DNA of 64,000 nucleotides from Hemerocallis citrina. Lineage: Eukaryota > Streptophyta > Magnoliopsida > Asparagales > Asphodelaceae. The stretch spans positions 45,874,458 to 45,938,457 of the forward strand of contig CM030365.1 of NCBI GenBank assembly GCA_017893485.1. The letters are read 5' to 3'. The notes below the pieces were generated by a model. That model saw nothing but the letters and a program-made list of their open reading frames with translations, was not told where the DNA came from and did no database searches. Positions 47,698-59,456 of the stretch are shown here, one piece after another; within the stretch, counting starts at the first letter, position 1; each line of letters starts with the position of its first letter. The position numbers and the translations under genes were made by a program.

Positions 47698-48628
47698 CCC
47701 CCTCCCATGGCTAGTTGTTCTTGTGCCAAACTATTCTCTTCCAAACCTATAGTCCAATTATATTATCTAGTAGTAATTTTTGTGAGATAAAAGATTGAGT
47801 TGTGTGTGGGAGTGGTGCTTGCAACTACAAAAGGAGAAGAGGCCGGCATTCAAAGGGAAGGAGCTCTCGGTTTTGGTGCTTTTGGAGGCTCGAGTGCGGC
47901 ATTCAAGGAGGAGGAGCATCTCGTTGCAAGGACATTCGTCTAGGAGTTTGCTAATTGTTCTTTTATTCAACAAGGTGGGTAAATTTTCCTATTTCTAACA
48001 TAGGAATGCATGCTAGATTAAATTATCAAAATAATGCATGAAAATGACTAATAAGAATGCACATTTTAATTGAAAAGATGATCTCCAATTGATTAACTTA
48101 TTGATATGCAAGTTATGTGTGTTGTTATTAGTAAAATTTAAGTTGTGTGCAATATGAATGTGGCTATAAATTATGTGAAGGAACATTTGTTAGTAGCATG
48201 AAAAATTATGTGCAAAAGTTAGTACATCGATTGTGTCACTTTTTGTGCTAAATTGGAAACCTTGTATGGCGTGGTAGCGAATAAATTAAGAGGAATTCTT
48301 ATGTTTGGAAAATGATTAAGAGTAGAGAATTATTATAGAGATTGATGAAATTATAATGTCAAAAAAAAATTGTATTAGTAGTATGTCACATTAACCAAAT
48401 TGTATAGGAGAAATGTGTCAATTATGGAGAAAATTATGTCTAATTATTTAAGAAATTATTTTCATATACTGGAATAAAATTCATGATGGAAAATTATTAA
48501 TTCGGATTTTTACAGTATTTTAGTAAGAACAATGTGATATGCAACTTTGTTGAACGTCGAAATGTTCTAAATAACAGAGAGTATGGGTTAAATAAAATTG
48601 GAATTATACTAGTGACAACCTGAGCCCG

Positions 48629-48839
48629 TAGCTCAAGTGGTTATAATGCGCGGTTGGGTTCACTGTGGTGACCGGTTCGAATCCTTGCGGCACTATATTG
48701 TTTCATGTAATTTTTTAAAAACAAGAATCAGCGATCGAGAGCCTTAAATACCCTCGGCTTTCCTTTTATACTGCTTAGCACATGCGGCCTAGTGGCTTGT
48801 GCGGTTGGCTGTGTTCTTTGGGGTACTGGGTTCGAATCT
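48629..48839 (+). other. Two tRNA-like modules in solo LTR E
   Basis: Module 1: A-box TAGCTCAAGTGG (48629) and a perfect B-box GGTTCGAATCC (48674-48684). Module 2: GCGGCCTAGTGG (48784) and GGTTCGAATCT (48829-48839). Box spacing is 45 nt in both. The acceptor and T stems are poorly paired, so they are not functional tRNA genes. Confidence 0.6.
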
Positions 48840-49567
48840 TGCCCTCGGCAAGATTGAAAAAAATTATTTTTTTGGGGGTTTTAATTGTCCAAAAATTATG
48901 AAAAAAATATGGTTATTCTTCTAAAATTATATGGGATTTTATAAAAATGATTTGGGAATTATTTGCATGAAATAGACTATGATTTGAGAATAAAATGCAT
49001 AAATATAACTATGTATCTATGTGTATACTTTGCGAAAATTATACCTTGCAAAAAGAGTTTGAAATGAAGAATTAGAAGATTATTGTGGTAAAGAATGAGT
49101 CTTTTATTATGTGATGGATGTGAATTGTGAATATTCGTTAGTGATGTGAATTTCAAAGTAAAAGTGATAATTGATAAAGCATATGAAATTTATGTATAGT
49201 CATGGACTATTTGAACAATTTAGAAATCATGATTGGAAAAGAGAAATGCTATTTGAGTATGATAACTCAACATATGAATTTATGAGTTGGAAATGCTCAA
49301 ATTAGAAATTGTGAATTGAAAATTGAAACCAAAAAGAGTAGCTAAGTCTCCCCCGGCATTTGGAAATGAAAATTGAAAAGAAAGACCAAGGTTGGTCATG
49401 TTGAAATGAATGAATAAGTCCGGTTTAGTGGAGAGGCTAACTCTAGAGCTTTGATTCTTGTTCATGATTTTAATAAAAACTAAGGATTAGTACCTAGTGG
49501 AGACGTGATGAAAGTAGGAGAAAAACACAAGTTGAGGACCATCGGATTTGCGGCGGAGAGTATTTCA

Positions 49568-49729
49568 CAGGTTCTTCACGATGAGTCGTGACATGACGTG
49601 GATACTGCTCCAGGGTACCGTCCCGGTGGTGACGCTTGTGGGATGTTTGGTGACTGCATGAGGATCGTGTGCCATGAAGAAGGCTGAATTGCCACAGGTT
49701 CTTCACGATGAGTCGTGACATGACGTGGG
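49568..49729. repeat. Paired direct repeats in solo LTR E
   Basis: CACAGGTTCTTCACGATGAG and the bases after it, through CGTGACATGACGTGG, occur twice about 125 bp apart. Tekay-1 and Tekay-3 have a corresponding pair (around CATGTC.TGACGCATCAAGCA) in the same LTR region, with a different sequence. The within-copy similarity is higher than between copies. Confidence 0.6.
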
Positions 49730-50360
49730 ATTCCTCTCCAGGTTTTCTGTACACGTGCTTGCACTCATAGATCATTTAAGATACCTACCGTAATTACAGT
49801 AGTAGATTAAGTCATGGCGATGGATTGAACCCTACAAATATGAAGAACGATTAAGAGGCTTGCCCTCGGACCTATGTAGTATGGGATGCATAGAATCCGA
49901 ACAAGTGCGCATTAGTGTCATGTAACATAAATAACTGCATTAAGGACTAAGTGCACAATCACGACACAACATCAATAGGGTAGTCCCTTTAGTTTGATAT
50001 GTGGCAAGTTTGTGGTTGCTAAATATGGAAAATAAGTTATACTATTTCCGGCATAGAGATGATGGCCGTGTATAATGATTTTCGGTTGAATAAACTGACG
50101 TACCCACAGTCTTAAATGCAGGTAAAAGACTTGATAAAGATTAAAGAGGAACAAATGCTTAAAGATTACTCCATGTAGTTGTATGTTTATTTTCATTGTT
50201 GTAAAATTTTACTTCCGCTGTGCAATGTAAAGTGTAATATTGATGTAAACTCTGATGTAAAGAGAAAAGTTTAAATTTCCTTGTAAAATTGTACTAAAGG
50301 AAGTGAAAAGATCCTGTAGAACATCTCGAATTCAGTGTATTTGGGATTCGGGGCGTTACA

Positions 50361-50685
50361 CCATGAAGCCTGACGATCTCGCCAACATACAACTCAGCTA
50401 ACTTGTCCATCGAAGCAGTGAGTTTCATCGCCAAGAAGTGAGCGGACTTGGTTAGTTGATCGGCTATAACCCAAATCACATCATTTCCTTTAGGACTCTA
50501 GGGCAATCCTGTAATGAAATTCATACTGATGTTATCCCACTTCCATTCCGGAATAGGTAACGGCTGTAATAGACCTCCGGGTCTCTGATTCTCGGCTTTG
50601 ACTTGCTGACAAACCTCACACTTCATCACAAATTCAGCCACATCCCGCTTCAAACCTGACCACCAGAAATGCTGTTTGATGTCTT
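50361..50685 (-). pseudogene. pol: Tekay-3 pol, middle integrase fragment
   Basis: A piece of integrase between solo LTR E and the copia element, aligning with Tekay-1 Pol residues from about 718 to 827. The CEVCQQ zinc-binding pair region and the SMDFITG first catalytic Asp region are present. A TAG replaces a Lys codon just after ITGLP (near 50500). The last five bases are the left TSD of the copia (GTCTT). Confidence 0.8.
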
Positions 50686-52160
50686 TGTTGGGTTTCGGGG
50701 CACAAACGCAGCGAAAAAAAAATCCGAAACCCTAACCCTAGGATCCGTGTACAAGACATGGCTGATTGTGGAGAAACGAAATTTTACCTTTTAAGAGCTT
50801 TACGAAGACTGAAAGATGGAGGTCCAATCACCACGCTACCCTTGTAGCAAGATCCGCGTCTCTAAAGCAGTCCACACGAACGTCCGATCGTCCAACGATT
50901 AAGGGAGCCGGTACTAGCCGATGATGCTTGCCTCTATCTCTCTCTCTCTCTTGCCTCTCAACAGTTGGAGCGGCTAGGGTTTTCTATGGAAAACGAATTT
51001 GCCAAAAGATAAACCCTAAACCAATACATCTCTATGTATTTATAAAAGAGAATGAGGTGGGCTTAACCCTAATCGGTTTGGGCTTCTACTAAGACCAAAC
51101 TGATTTGGTTTAAATGATTTAAATTCGAATTATACTTTAATTAATCAAGTCCAACTCAATTAAATAACTAATTTCAAATTTATAATCATTTAATTTAAAT
51201 TCCGAATTTAAATTAAAACTCCTTTTAAACGTTCTAAGTGTGTGACCCTTTAGGTTATTATTACGTTGGCAATAATTTTATTATCTAATAATAAAATTAT
51301 AAACAATGAGCGGCATCTAGTAATACATCATTGCTACCCAAGTAATAATAATAATTGGTGATTCAATTAAACCTTTCGTGACTAATGTCTCCGTGTAATA
51401 TAATCCTTTTAACCTTGATATTATAGATTAAACTAGAGACATGGTTCGTGTCATCCTCTTAATGATTTAATCTTTATTTTCTTGATCGATGAGTAGACTA
51501 TTCAAAGAAATCAATATTTGAGCATGGCCATGCATTTCATAGTCTCACTCAAACAAGAGGCCGATAATATTGCTCCTAAAATTAGGAGGGTTAAATTCCA
51601 TCTAGATCATTCACATTTCTCACACGATTCATAATGAACCCAATACTATCTTTATCATTACCCGATTAAAGATAACTTTTGATAGAATCAAAGTACATTA
51701 ATTCTCGTGTAGAAATATAATGATTTCATGTCAGAGGACCATTACACCATTATCATAGTGAGATTACTTATGACACTTATTTATTTATTCCATGTTGAAT
51801 CTCACAGTGGGTCTGTCCAGTACAATGTACTCTTACATTTACCTATGTATTGATTTTAGTATCTCTATACTAATAACCCATGAGAGGTGGTCATCAATCA
51901 ATCAACATACTAGTCTCAATGTATTTTTACTGTCCTAATAATAATAATACTCGACTAGGGACATTTAAGATTATTATACTATATATAATCTCATGTTCAT
52001 ATAGTTCGTATTAATAATCTAAGGACATTTATCATGCTAACATTTATAACGCAGTAAATACGAAGCATAATAAATTATTAATATAATCAAATAGAACATA
52101 ATGTCAATAATACTGATTACATAATATCATTGTATTGCCTCTAAGGCACCTACACTAACA
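50686..52160 (-). repeat. Copia 3' LTR
   Basis: 1475 bp, ending ACTAACA next to the PPT. It contains an AAAAAAAAA run near its outer end and a CT-rich tract near 50935. There is no gene inside. Confidence 0.95.
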
Positions 52161-52169
52161 ATCTCCCAC
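52161..52169 (-). promoter_or_regulatory. Copia polypurine tract
   Basis: The reverse strand reads AAGTGGGAGAT directly at the LTR border. Only about 5 bp separate it from the polyprotein stop. Confidence 0.8.
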
Positions 52170-52174
52170 TTGCA

Positions 52175-55100
52175 CTAGAGCCAATCACTCATGTATCGAA
52201 TACCAATGGAACTAGTGTGACCCTCGTGCTTCTGCTGCGACAAAGCCTTAGTCAGTGGGTCAGCTACGTTATCATTTGTTTGCACTTTACATATATGTAT
52301 ATCTCCTCGTTCATTAATCTCACGAATAAGGTGATATCTTTTAAGTATATGTTTTGCCCTGGAGTGCGATCTTGGTTCCTTTGCTTGTGCTATGGCTCCG
52401 CTGTTATCGCAATAAAGATCGATAGGATCTGCGATCGATGGAACCACACCAAGCCCTGTGATGAAATTTCGGATCCAAACTGCCTCCTTAGCTGCTTCGC
52501 AAGCAGCAATATACTCAGCCTCCATTGTAGAATCAGCTACTGTTTCTTGCTTTGAACTTTTCCAGCTTACAGCACCTCCGTTGAGACAAAACACGAAACC
52601 AGACTGGGATATAGAATCATCTTTGTCTGTTTGGAAACTAGAATCAGTGTAACCTTTTACCACTAGTCTCTCTTCTCCCCCATATACCAAGAATGAATCT
52701 TTAGTCCTCTTCAAGTACATAAGAATATTCTTGACAGCTGTCCAGTGACCTTCACCTGGGTTAGACTGGAACCTGCTCGTCATACTCAAAGCATACGACA
52801 CATCAGGACGAGTACATATCATTGCATACATGATAGATCCAATTGCAGAAGCATATGGAATCTTACTCATGCGGTCCTTTTCATCCAATGTTTTAGGACT
52901 ATTGTCACTCGAGATCGATATCCCATGAGACATCGGGACAAATCCCTTTTTAGCATCTTGCATCCCAAAACGATGCAGTACTTTGTCAATATATGTACTC
53001 TGACTTAGGCCGATCAATCTTCTGGATCTATCTCTATAGATCCTGATCCCTAATATATAGGTCGCCTCGCCTAAATCTTTCATGGAGAAATTTTTTCCCA
53101 ACCAAGTCTTAACAGCCTGTAGAGAAGGTATGTCATTCCCGATAAGTAATATATCATCAACATATAATACTATGAATGCCACGTGGCTCCCACTAACCCT
53201 TTTGTAAACACAAGATTCATCTTCATTTTGAATAAAGCCAAATTCCTTGACTGTCTGGTCAAAACGAATATTCCACCTCCTTGAGGCTTGCTTCAGTCCA
53301 TAAATGGATCGACGCAACTTACATATCCTTCTAGCATCCCTTGGACTGACAAAACCTTCAGGTTGTGTCATGTACACATCCTCTTCAAGGCTCCCATTAA
53401 GGAAGGCTGTTTTGACATCCATCTGCCAGATCTCATAATCATGATAAGCTGCTATTGCAAGCAAAATCCTAATGGATTTGACCATAGCTACAGGTGAAAA
53501 AGTTTCATCATAGTCAATACCATGAATTTGTTTGAAACCTTTTGCAACCAACCTAGCTTTATAGGTCTGAACATTTCCTTCCATGTCGATTTTCTTTTTG
53601 AAAACCCATTTGCACCCTATAGGTTTTACCCCTTCAGGTGGATCAACCAAAGTCCATACTTGGTTATCATACATGGAATCCATTTCAGATTTCATGGCTT
53701 CTAGCCATCTCTCAGAGTCAGGACTGTTCATAGCATCTTGGTAGGTGAGGGGCTCATCTTGATCTATGAGCATCAAATCACCATTTTCTATTAAGAGAAA
53801 TCCATAATATCTCTCAGGTTCTTGGCGAATTCTACCAGATCTACGAACAATCTGTGTTTCTTGAGCAGTGTCATCTTGAATATTATCTTGAATATCCTGC
53901 TCAAGTTCCAATTCAGGTTCAACATTATCTTGTGGGTCTCGAGCTACATCGAGTTCTATTTTCCTCCTACTGTTTCTTTTGGAGATTAGCTCTCGTTCAA
54001 GAAATACAGCAGTGCGAGAAACAACTATTTTGTTCTCGGTCGGATTATAGAAGAAGTAACCCTTAGTTTCCTTCGGGTACCCCACAAAATAACACTTGTC
54101 TAATTTTGGTCCAAGCTTGTCAGAGATCATACGTTTCACAAACGCTTCACATCCCCATATTTTCATAAATGACATGCTTTGACGTTTCTCAGTCCATATC
54201 TCATATGGAGTCTTTTGAACCGCTTTAGTTGGAACTCGGTTTAGTGTATATGCAGCCGTTTCTAGGGCATAACCCCAGAAACTTATTGGAAGATCAGCAT
54301 GACTCATCATCAATCGTACCATGTCCAACAAGGTACGATTTCTCCTTTCAGAAACCCCATTCCATTGTGGTGTTCCAGGAGGAGTGAGTTGTGATACTAT
54401 ACCACACTCCTTTAAGTAATTCTTAAAATCATGGCTTAAGTATTCACCTCCTCGATCAGATCGAAGAGTTTTAATACTTCCGCCTATTTGCTTTTCTACT
54501 TCAGCTTTAAATTCTTTGAACTTTTCAAAGGATTCAGATTTGTGTTTCAAAAGATACACATATCCGAATCTACTGAAATCATCAGTAAATGTTATGAAGT
54601 AATAAAAGCCACCTCTTGCCATAGAACGCATTGGACCACATACATCACTATGTATCAGTTCTAATCGTTCGTTGGCCCTTTCACCTTGTTTAGTAAAAGG
54701 AGCTTTTGCCATTTTACCAAGTAAACAAGCATCACATTCATCGTATGATTCAAAATCAAACTTATCCAAAAATCCATCTTTATGTAGTTTGGATATGCGA
54801 TTCTCATTTATATGGCCTAATCGACAATGCCAAAGGTATGTTTGATTTGAGTCATTTGCTTTAAGACGTTTATTCATATTATAGACGGGAGTATAATCAA
54901 GATCAAGAACATATAAACCATTAAATAAACGCGCTACACCATAAGTTAAATCATTTAAACCAAAAGAGCAACAATTGTCTTTTATTATAAACGAAAAACC
55001 CTTCTTGTCCAAACAAGAAATAGAAATAATGTTTCTGCAAATCACAGGCACGTAATAACAGTTCTCAAGTTCTAAAATAAGCCCAGAGGGCAACGATAAA

Positions 55101-56155
55101 TAATAAGTCCCTACGGCCATAGCAGCAACCTTTGCTCCATTGCCAACGCGTAGGTCGATCTCTCCCTTTACCAAAGATCTACTCCTTTGAAGTCCCTGCA
55201 CATTAATACAAATATGAGAACCACATCCAGTATCCAATACCCAAGATGTAGAAGTAGATAAATTGACTTCTATAACATAAATACCTGAATCAGAAATATT
55301 CAGAGATTTCACGCTCTTCAGACTTTCCAAATAAGCTGAACAGTTTCTCTTCCAATGACCTGGTTTCTTGCACCAGTGACAATCACCCTTATCAGGTTTA
55401 GCAACACCACCTTTAGGCTTGAGAGCCTTCTTGAAAGTGGGCTTGGAAGGAGCAACTGCATTAGATCCAATCTTTTTCTTGCCCTTCCATTTCCCCTTTC
55501 CCTTAGCACCTTTATTGCCCACCATCATTATGGGAGCATTCTCAGGTGCCTTTTGCATGTTGGCTTCGGTGGTTCTTAACAGTGCCAACAATTCAGTGGG
55601 TGTTTTGTCTTGCTCGGTCATGGTGAAAGTCATAATAAACTGGGCATAGTTGCTGTTCAAAGATTGCAAGATAATATCTATTTGAGCCTCTCGAGTAAGC
55701 CCGGAGCCCAAACGGTCTAGGTATTCAAAATACCCAATCATCTTCAGAACATGCGGTCCAACCGGGTTATTTCCTTGCTTGCAGTTAAAAAGTGCTTTGT
55801 ACGTATTGAACCTTTCTTGACGAGCCTGTACTTGAAACATCGTCTGAAGATGCTCAAGCATAGCATAAGCATCCATATGCTCATGCTGCTTCTGAAGCTC
55901 AGCACTCATAGTTGCAAGCATGAGATAAGCAACATCCGTCACATCATCAATATGCTTCTCGTAAGCATTTAGTTGAGCACGAGTTGCACCGTCACCAGGG
56001 TGGACCGGTGGAGGAATTTCAACAACATGGAGCTTACGCTCCTGCCTGAGGACAATCCTCAAATTCCTAGACCAGTCAAGGAAGTTTGTTCCTGTCAGCT
56101 TGTCCTTCTCAAGGACTGATCGCACGGAGAAAGAGTTGTTTGTGTTTTGCGCCAT
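52175..56155 (-). CDS. gag-pol: Copia Gag-Pol polyprotein
   Basis: A 1326-residue single frame from the ATG at 56155. Gag with NFLDWSRNLRIVL near 24; zinc knuckle CHWCKKPGHWKRNC at 259-272; protease DTGCGSH at 308; GAG-pre-integrase/HHCC with H443, H448, C474 and C477; integrase D504, D567 and E603 (D-X35-E); RT with TAFLNGSLEEDVYM near 917 and YVDD at 998-1001; RNase H with YTDSS, MEAEY and YCDNSGA toward the end. The order integrase before RT defines Ty1/copia. No stop or frameshift is seen, and the length is usual for the family. Gag and Pol share one frame, so ratio control must come from another mechanism. Confidence 0.97.
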   Translation of the reverse strand: MAQNTNNSFSVRSVLEKDKLTGTNFLDWSRNLRIVLRQERKLHVVEIPPPVHPGDGATRAQLNAYEKHIDDVTDVAYLMLATMSAELQKQHEHMDAYAMLEHLQTMFQVQARQERFNTYKALFNCKQGNNPVGPHVLKMIGYFEYLDRLGSGLTREAQIDIILQSLNSNYAQFIMTFTMTEQDKTPTELLALLRTTEANMQKAPENAPIMMVGNKGAKGKGKWKGKKKIGSNAVAPSKPTFKKALKPKGGVAKPDKGDCHWCKKPGHWKRNCSAYLESLKSVKSLNISDSGIYVIEVNLSTSTSWVLDTGCGSHICINVQGLQRSRSLVKGEIDLRVGNGAKVAAMAVGTYYLSLPSGLILELENCYYVPVICRNIISISCLDKKGFSFIIKDNCCSFGLNDLTYGVARLFNGLYVLDLDYTPVYNMNKRLKANDSNQTYLWHCRLGHINENRISKLHKDGFLDKFDFESYDECDACLLGKMAKAPFTKQGERANERLELIHSDVCGPMRSMARGGFYYFITFTDDFSRFGYVYLLKHKSESFEKFKEFKAEVEKQIGGSIKTLRSDRGGEYLSHDFKNYLKECGIVSQLTPPGTPQWNGVSERRNRTLLDMVRLMMSHADLPISFWGYALETAAYTLNRVPTKAVQKTPYEIWTEKRQSMSFMKIWGCEAFVKRMISDKLGPKLDKCYFVGYPKETKGYFFYNPTENKIVVSRTAVFLERELISKRNSRRKIELDVARDPQDNVEPELELEQDIQDNIQDDTAQETQIVRRSGRIRQEPERYYGFLLIENGDLMLIDQDEPLTYQDAMNSPDSERWLEAMKSEMDSMYDNQVWTLVDPPEGVKPIGCKWVFKKKIDMEGNVQTYKARLVAKGFKQIHGIDYDETFSPVAMVKSIRILLAIAAYHDYEIWQMDVKTAFLNGSLEEDVYMTQPEGFVSPRDARRICKLRRSIYGLKQASRRWNIRFDQTVKEFGFIQNEDESCVYKRVSGSHVAFIVLYVDDILLIGNDIPSLQAVKTWLGKNFSMKDLGEATYILGIRIYRDRSRRLIGLSQSTYIDKVLHRFGMQDAKKGFVPMSHGISISSDNSPKTLDEKDRMSKIPYASAIGSIMYAMICTRPDVSYALSMTSRFQSNPGEGHWTAVKNILMYLKRTKDSFLVYGGEERLVVKGYTDSSFQTDKDDSISQSGFVFCLNGGAVSWKSSKQETVADSTMEAEYIAACEAAKEAVWIRNFITGLGVVPSIADPIDLYCDNSGAIAQAKEPRSHSRAKHILKRYHLIREINERGDIHICKVQTNDNVADPLTKALSQQKHEGHTSSIGIRYMSDWL

Positions 56156-57960
56156 TTAGTATCTACAATGTTTAAAATGCATAAGATAAGTTAGATTGTC
56201 AAATAATTAATAATTATGTTCAAGTGATTATAGTACATTCAACTTAATATACCTCCCACTATTTTGTTCAAACTAATAGCCCTTACTATCAATTCGGAAA
56301 CTAATTTTCTAGTTAGCCAAGATCCATATTGCATTATGCCTTGAGTCAGCGTTGGCCAATTCTCCCAAAACATAACTATTTAGGTAGACAACATTTGTCA
56401 ATTATATCACATATAATTCTTGGATAGTTTGGTGAACAACTATTGTTCTAATTTATCTAATAAATTCTTCGCCAAACTCTATGCTTCTAAGTTCACTATC
56501 CACAATCCTATTGTGACGACTTAGTTAAGTTGGACCCAATGATTAACATGACGAATATCACATTTATTCTTTCGCACCTAACCACGATTAAAAGGAGTGC
56601 TCTACTTTGGCAAACCCACCCCTTATGATCTAGGCTTTGATGAGTGTTAATTCATTGGAAAATATCTAATTAACTTAATATTTTGTTAAGGGGTTTACTT
56701 ATAAACGATCATGATCCCATCATAAAGAGATTCCCAATTTGTCTTGGAACTAAATATTTCAAATCAAAAATTCATTGAATGAATGATTTCCAGATCAGAG
56801 GTTAACGCACAGACGGCATTATTGGCACCCCTTTTCTTACAGATTCGTAATCGGTTGTTGACAAAATCATTCAATCGTTGAATCAATGAAAATTCATATT
56901 TAATTGCCGTGTTTCATAAACACGAGAATCTCATGATCGTTTGTTTAATGTTCATCTTAAATCGTTACAGATTTTATCTTGCTTAAGCAGGCATGGCATG
57001 GGTGATGTATCTAGTACATACATTAATAAATTATTAATCTAATTGAAGCATGCATCATAATGTATTCTACACATGCATTCATACATCAATATGTAAAGTG
57101 CAGTATGTAAACGTGCTTGGTTATGGCCTTTATTCTACATGATCCTTTCAAGCTAATGAAAGGATCGAGGTCAATCTATGGTGGAAAATATAAATACAAT
57201 TACATGTCTTCATTCTCCTTGGTTGCTCCACTTCTTGGATCGTCCTTCAATCTTCAAGTACATTACATTGAATAATTGAAAACAACCTATACTAATGTAC
57301 TTACATAATAAAACTCGAGTGACATTCGAGATTAGACAATTACAAGAATGAAGAAAACGACATGCAAGTCGTATTTATAAAACCAAAACCATAAACCATT
57401 AATCTAAGGGTCTTAAGGCCATAACCAGCACCATGCTCAAGTAAACAATTAAGAACACAAAAAAAAAAAAATATATACAGCAAGGGTCCGGGGGCGGCAG
57501 CCCCTGGCTGGGGTCGAGCTGCCAGGTCAGCTCGAAATCAGAAATTTTTTAATTCCAGAAGACTATCCCTATTCAGAAATCATCGATTTCGAACAACAGA
57601 TCATATCTTTTAGTCTCTGCCGCCACTGCATCATATACAGTTCCGGAACCATGTATCATATACATTCATATCATATCCCAGTTTACAGATCGTGTCCAAA
57701 CACAATCTGTCCATCAGTTTATATCACCATATAAACCAAACATCATGCATAACATACAAAATCGCTTACTGATCAGTCATGGCAGATTGTAAAATATACC
57801 TGTATCATCAAATCACATTATATAGCATAACAGAATCATATATGATCGACATAACATATTATAATCGACATATCATATAACCATATCAAGGCAGATTCAT
57901 AAAACATGCATACATGCATCGAATGCAGTAAACACGTAACCAAATCAGCCCCTTATACAC
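56156..57960 (-). other. Copia 5' leader, non-coding
   Basis: About 1.8 kb between PBS and polyprotein, AT-rich, with no frame of note. One GC-rich spot near 57485-57535 contains the near-palindrome GGGGGCGGCAGCCCC. An unusually long leader for a copia element; it could hold packaging signals. Confidence 0.6.
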
Positions 57961-57975
57961 GCTGCTCTGATACCA
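57961..57975 (-). promoter_or_regulatory. Copia primer-binding site (initiator Met tRNA)
   Basis: The reverse strand reads TGGTATCAGAGCAGC one base after the 5' LTR end, matching the 3' end of initiator Met tRNA over the first 12 bases. Confidence 0.9.
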
Positions 57976-57976
57976 T

Positions 57977-59451
57977 TGTTGGGTTTCGGGGCACAAACGT
58001 AGCGAAAAAAAAAATCCGAAACCCTAACCCTAGGATCCGTGTACAAGACATGGCTGATTATGGAGAAACGAAATTTTACCTTTTAAGAGCTTTACGAAGA
58101 CTGAAAGATGGAGGTCCAATCACCACGCTACCCTTGTAGCAAGATCCGCGTCTCTAAAGCAGTCCACACGAACGTCCGATCGTCCAACGATCAAGGGAGC
58201 CGGTACTAGCCGATGATGCTTGCCTCTATCTCTCTCTCTCTCTTGCCTCTCAACAGTTGGAGCGGCTAGGGTTTTCTATGGAAAACGAATTTGCCAAAAG
58301 ATAAACCCTAAACCAATACATCTTTATGTATTTATAAGAGAGAATGAGGTGGGCTTAACCCTAATCGGTTTGGGCTTCTACTCAGACCAAACTGATTTGG
58401 TTTAAATGATTTAAATTCAAATTATACTTTAATTAATCAAGTCCAACTCAATTAAATAACTAATTTCGAATTTATAATCATTTATTTAAATTCCGAATTT
58501 AAATTAAAACTCCTTTTAAACGTTCTAAGTGTGTGACCCTTTAGGTTATTATTACGTTGGCAATAATTTTATTATCTAATAATAAAATTATAAACAATGA
58601 GCGGCATCTAGTAATACATCATTGCTACCCAAGTAATAATAATAATTGGTGATTCAATTAAATCTTTCGTGACAAATGTCTCCGTGTAATATAATCCTTT
58701 TAACCTTGATATTATAGATTAAACTAGAGGCATGGTTCGTGTCATCCTCTTAATGATTTAATCTTTATTTTCTTGATCGATGAGTAGACTATTCAAAGAA
58801 ATCAATATTTGAGCATGGCCATGCATTTCATAGTCTCACTCAAACAAGAGGCCGATAATATCGCTCCTAAAATTAGGAGGGTTAAATTCCATCTAGATCA
58901 TTCACATTTCTCACACGATTCATAATGAACCCAATACTATCTTTATCATTACCCGATTAAAGATAACTTTTGATAGAATCAAAGTACATTAATTCTCGGG
59001 TAGAAATATAATGATTTCAGGTCAGAGGACCATTACACCATTATCACAGTGAGATTACTTATGACACTTATTTATTTATTCCATGTTGAATCTCACAGTG
59101 GGTCTGTCCAGTACAATGCACTCTTACATTTACCTATGTATTGATTTTAGTATCTCTATACTAATGACCCATGAGAGGTGGTCATCAATCAATCAACATA
59201 CTAGTCTCAATGTATTATTACTGTCCTAATAATAATAATACTCGACTAGGGACATTTAAGATTATTATACTATATATAATCTCATGTTCATATAGTTCGT
59301 ATTAATAATCTAAGGACATTTATCATGCTAACATTTATAACGCAGTAAATACGAAGCATAATAAATTATTAATATAATCAAATAGAACATAATGTCAATA
59401 ATACTGATTACATAATATCATTGTATTGCCTCTAGGGCACCTACACTAACA
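57977..59451 (-). repeat. Copia 5' LTR
   Basis: 1475 bp, paired with 50686-52160 and ending at the right-hand TSD GTCTT. There is no gene inside; the short frames at 57906 and 58220 are chance. Confidence 0.95.
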
Positions 59452-59456
59452 GTCTT

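Larger units (their letters stand above)
47150..50360 (+). mobile_element. Solo LTR E (Tekay family), inserted in Tekay-3 pol
   Basis: A 3211-bp LTR in plus orientation, from TGTAATGCCCTG to GGGGCGTTACA, with a perfect TSD CCATG (47145-47149, 50361-50365). It is the same family as the Tekay LTRs but opposite in orientation to its host. There is no internal region, so it is the product of LTR-LTR recombination. It contains TATA at 47690, G-boxes near 47483-47515, two tRNA-like modules and a pair of 36-bp direct repeats. Its open frames are not genes. Confidence 0.92.
50686..59451 (-). mobile_element. Complete Ty1/copia element
   Basis: An 8766-bp element in minus orientation with a perfect TSD GTCTT (50681-50685, 59452-59456), inserted in Tekay-3 integrase. 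Two 1475-bp LTRs (TGTTGGG..ACTAACA) differ by about 19 substitutions and 2 indels (about 1.3%), so it is younger than Tekay-3 and older than Tekay-1. PBS, PPT and a single intact gag-pol frame are present; it may be autonomous. The clade is not decided here. Confidence 0.95.

Noticed and set aside
48629..48839. Functional tRNA genes
   Set aside because: A and B boxes are present at the right spacing, but acceptor and T stems do not pair and copies in sister LTRs vary; recorded as tRNA-like modules.
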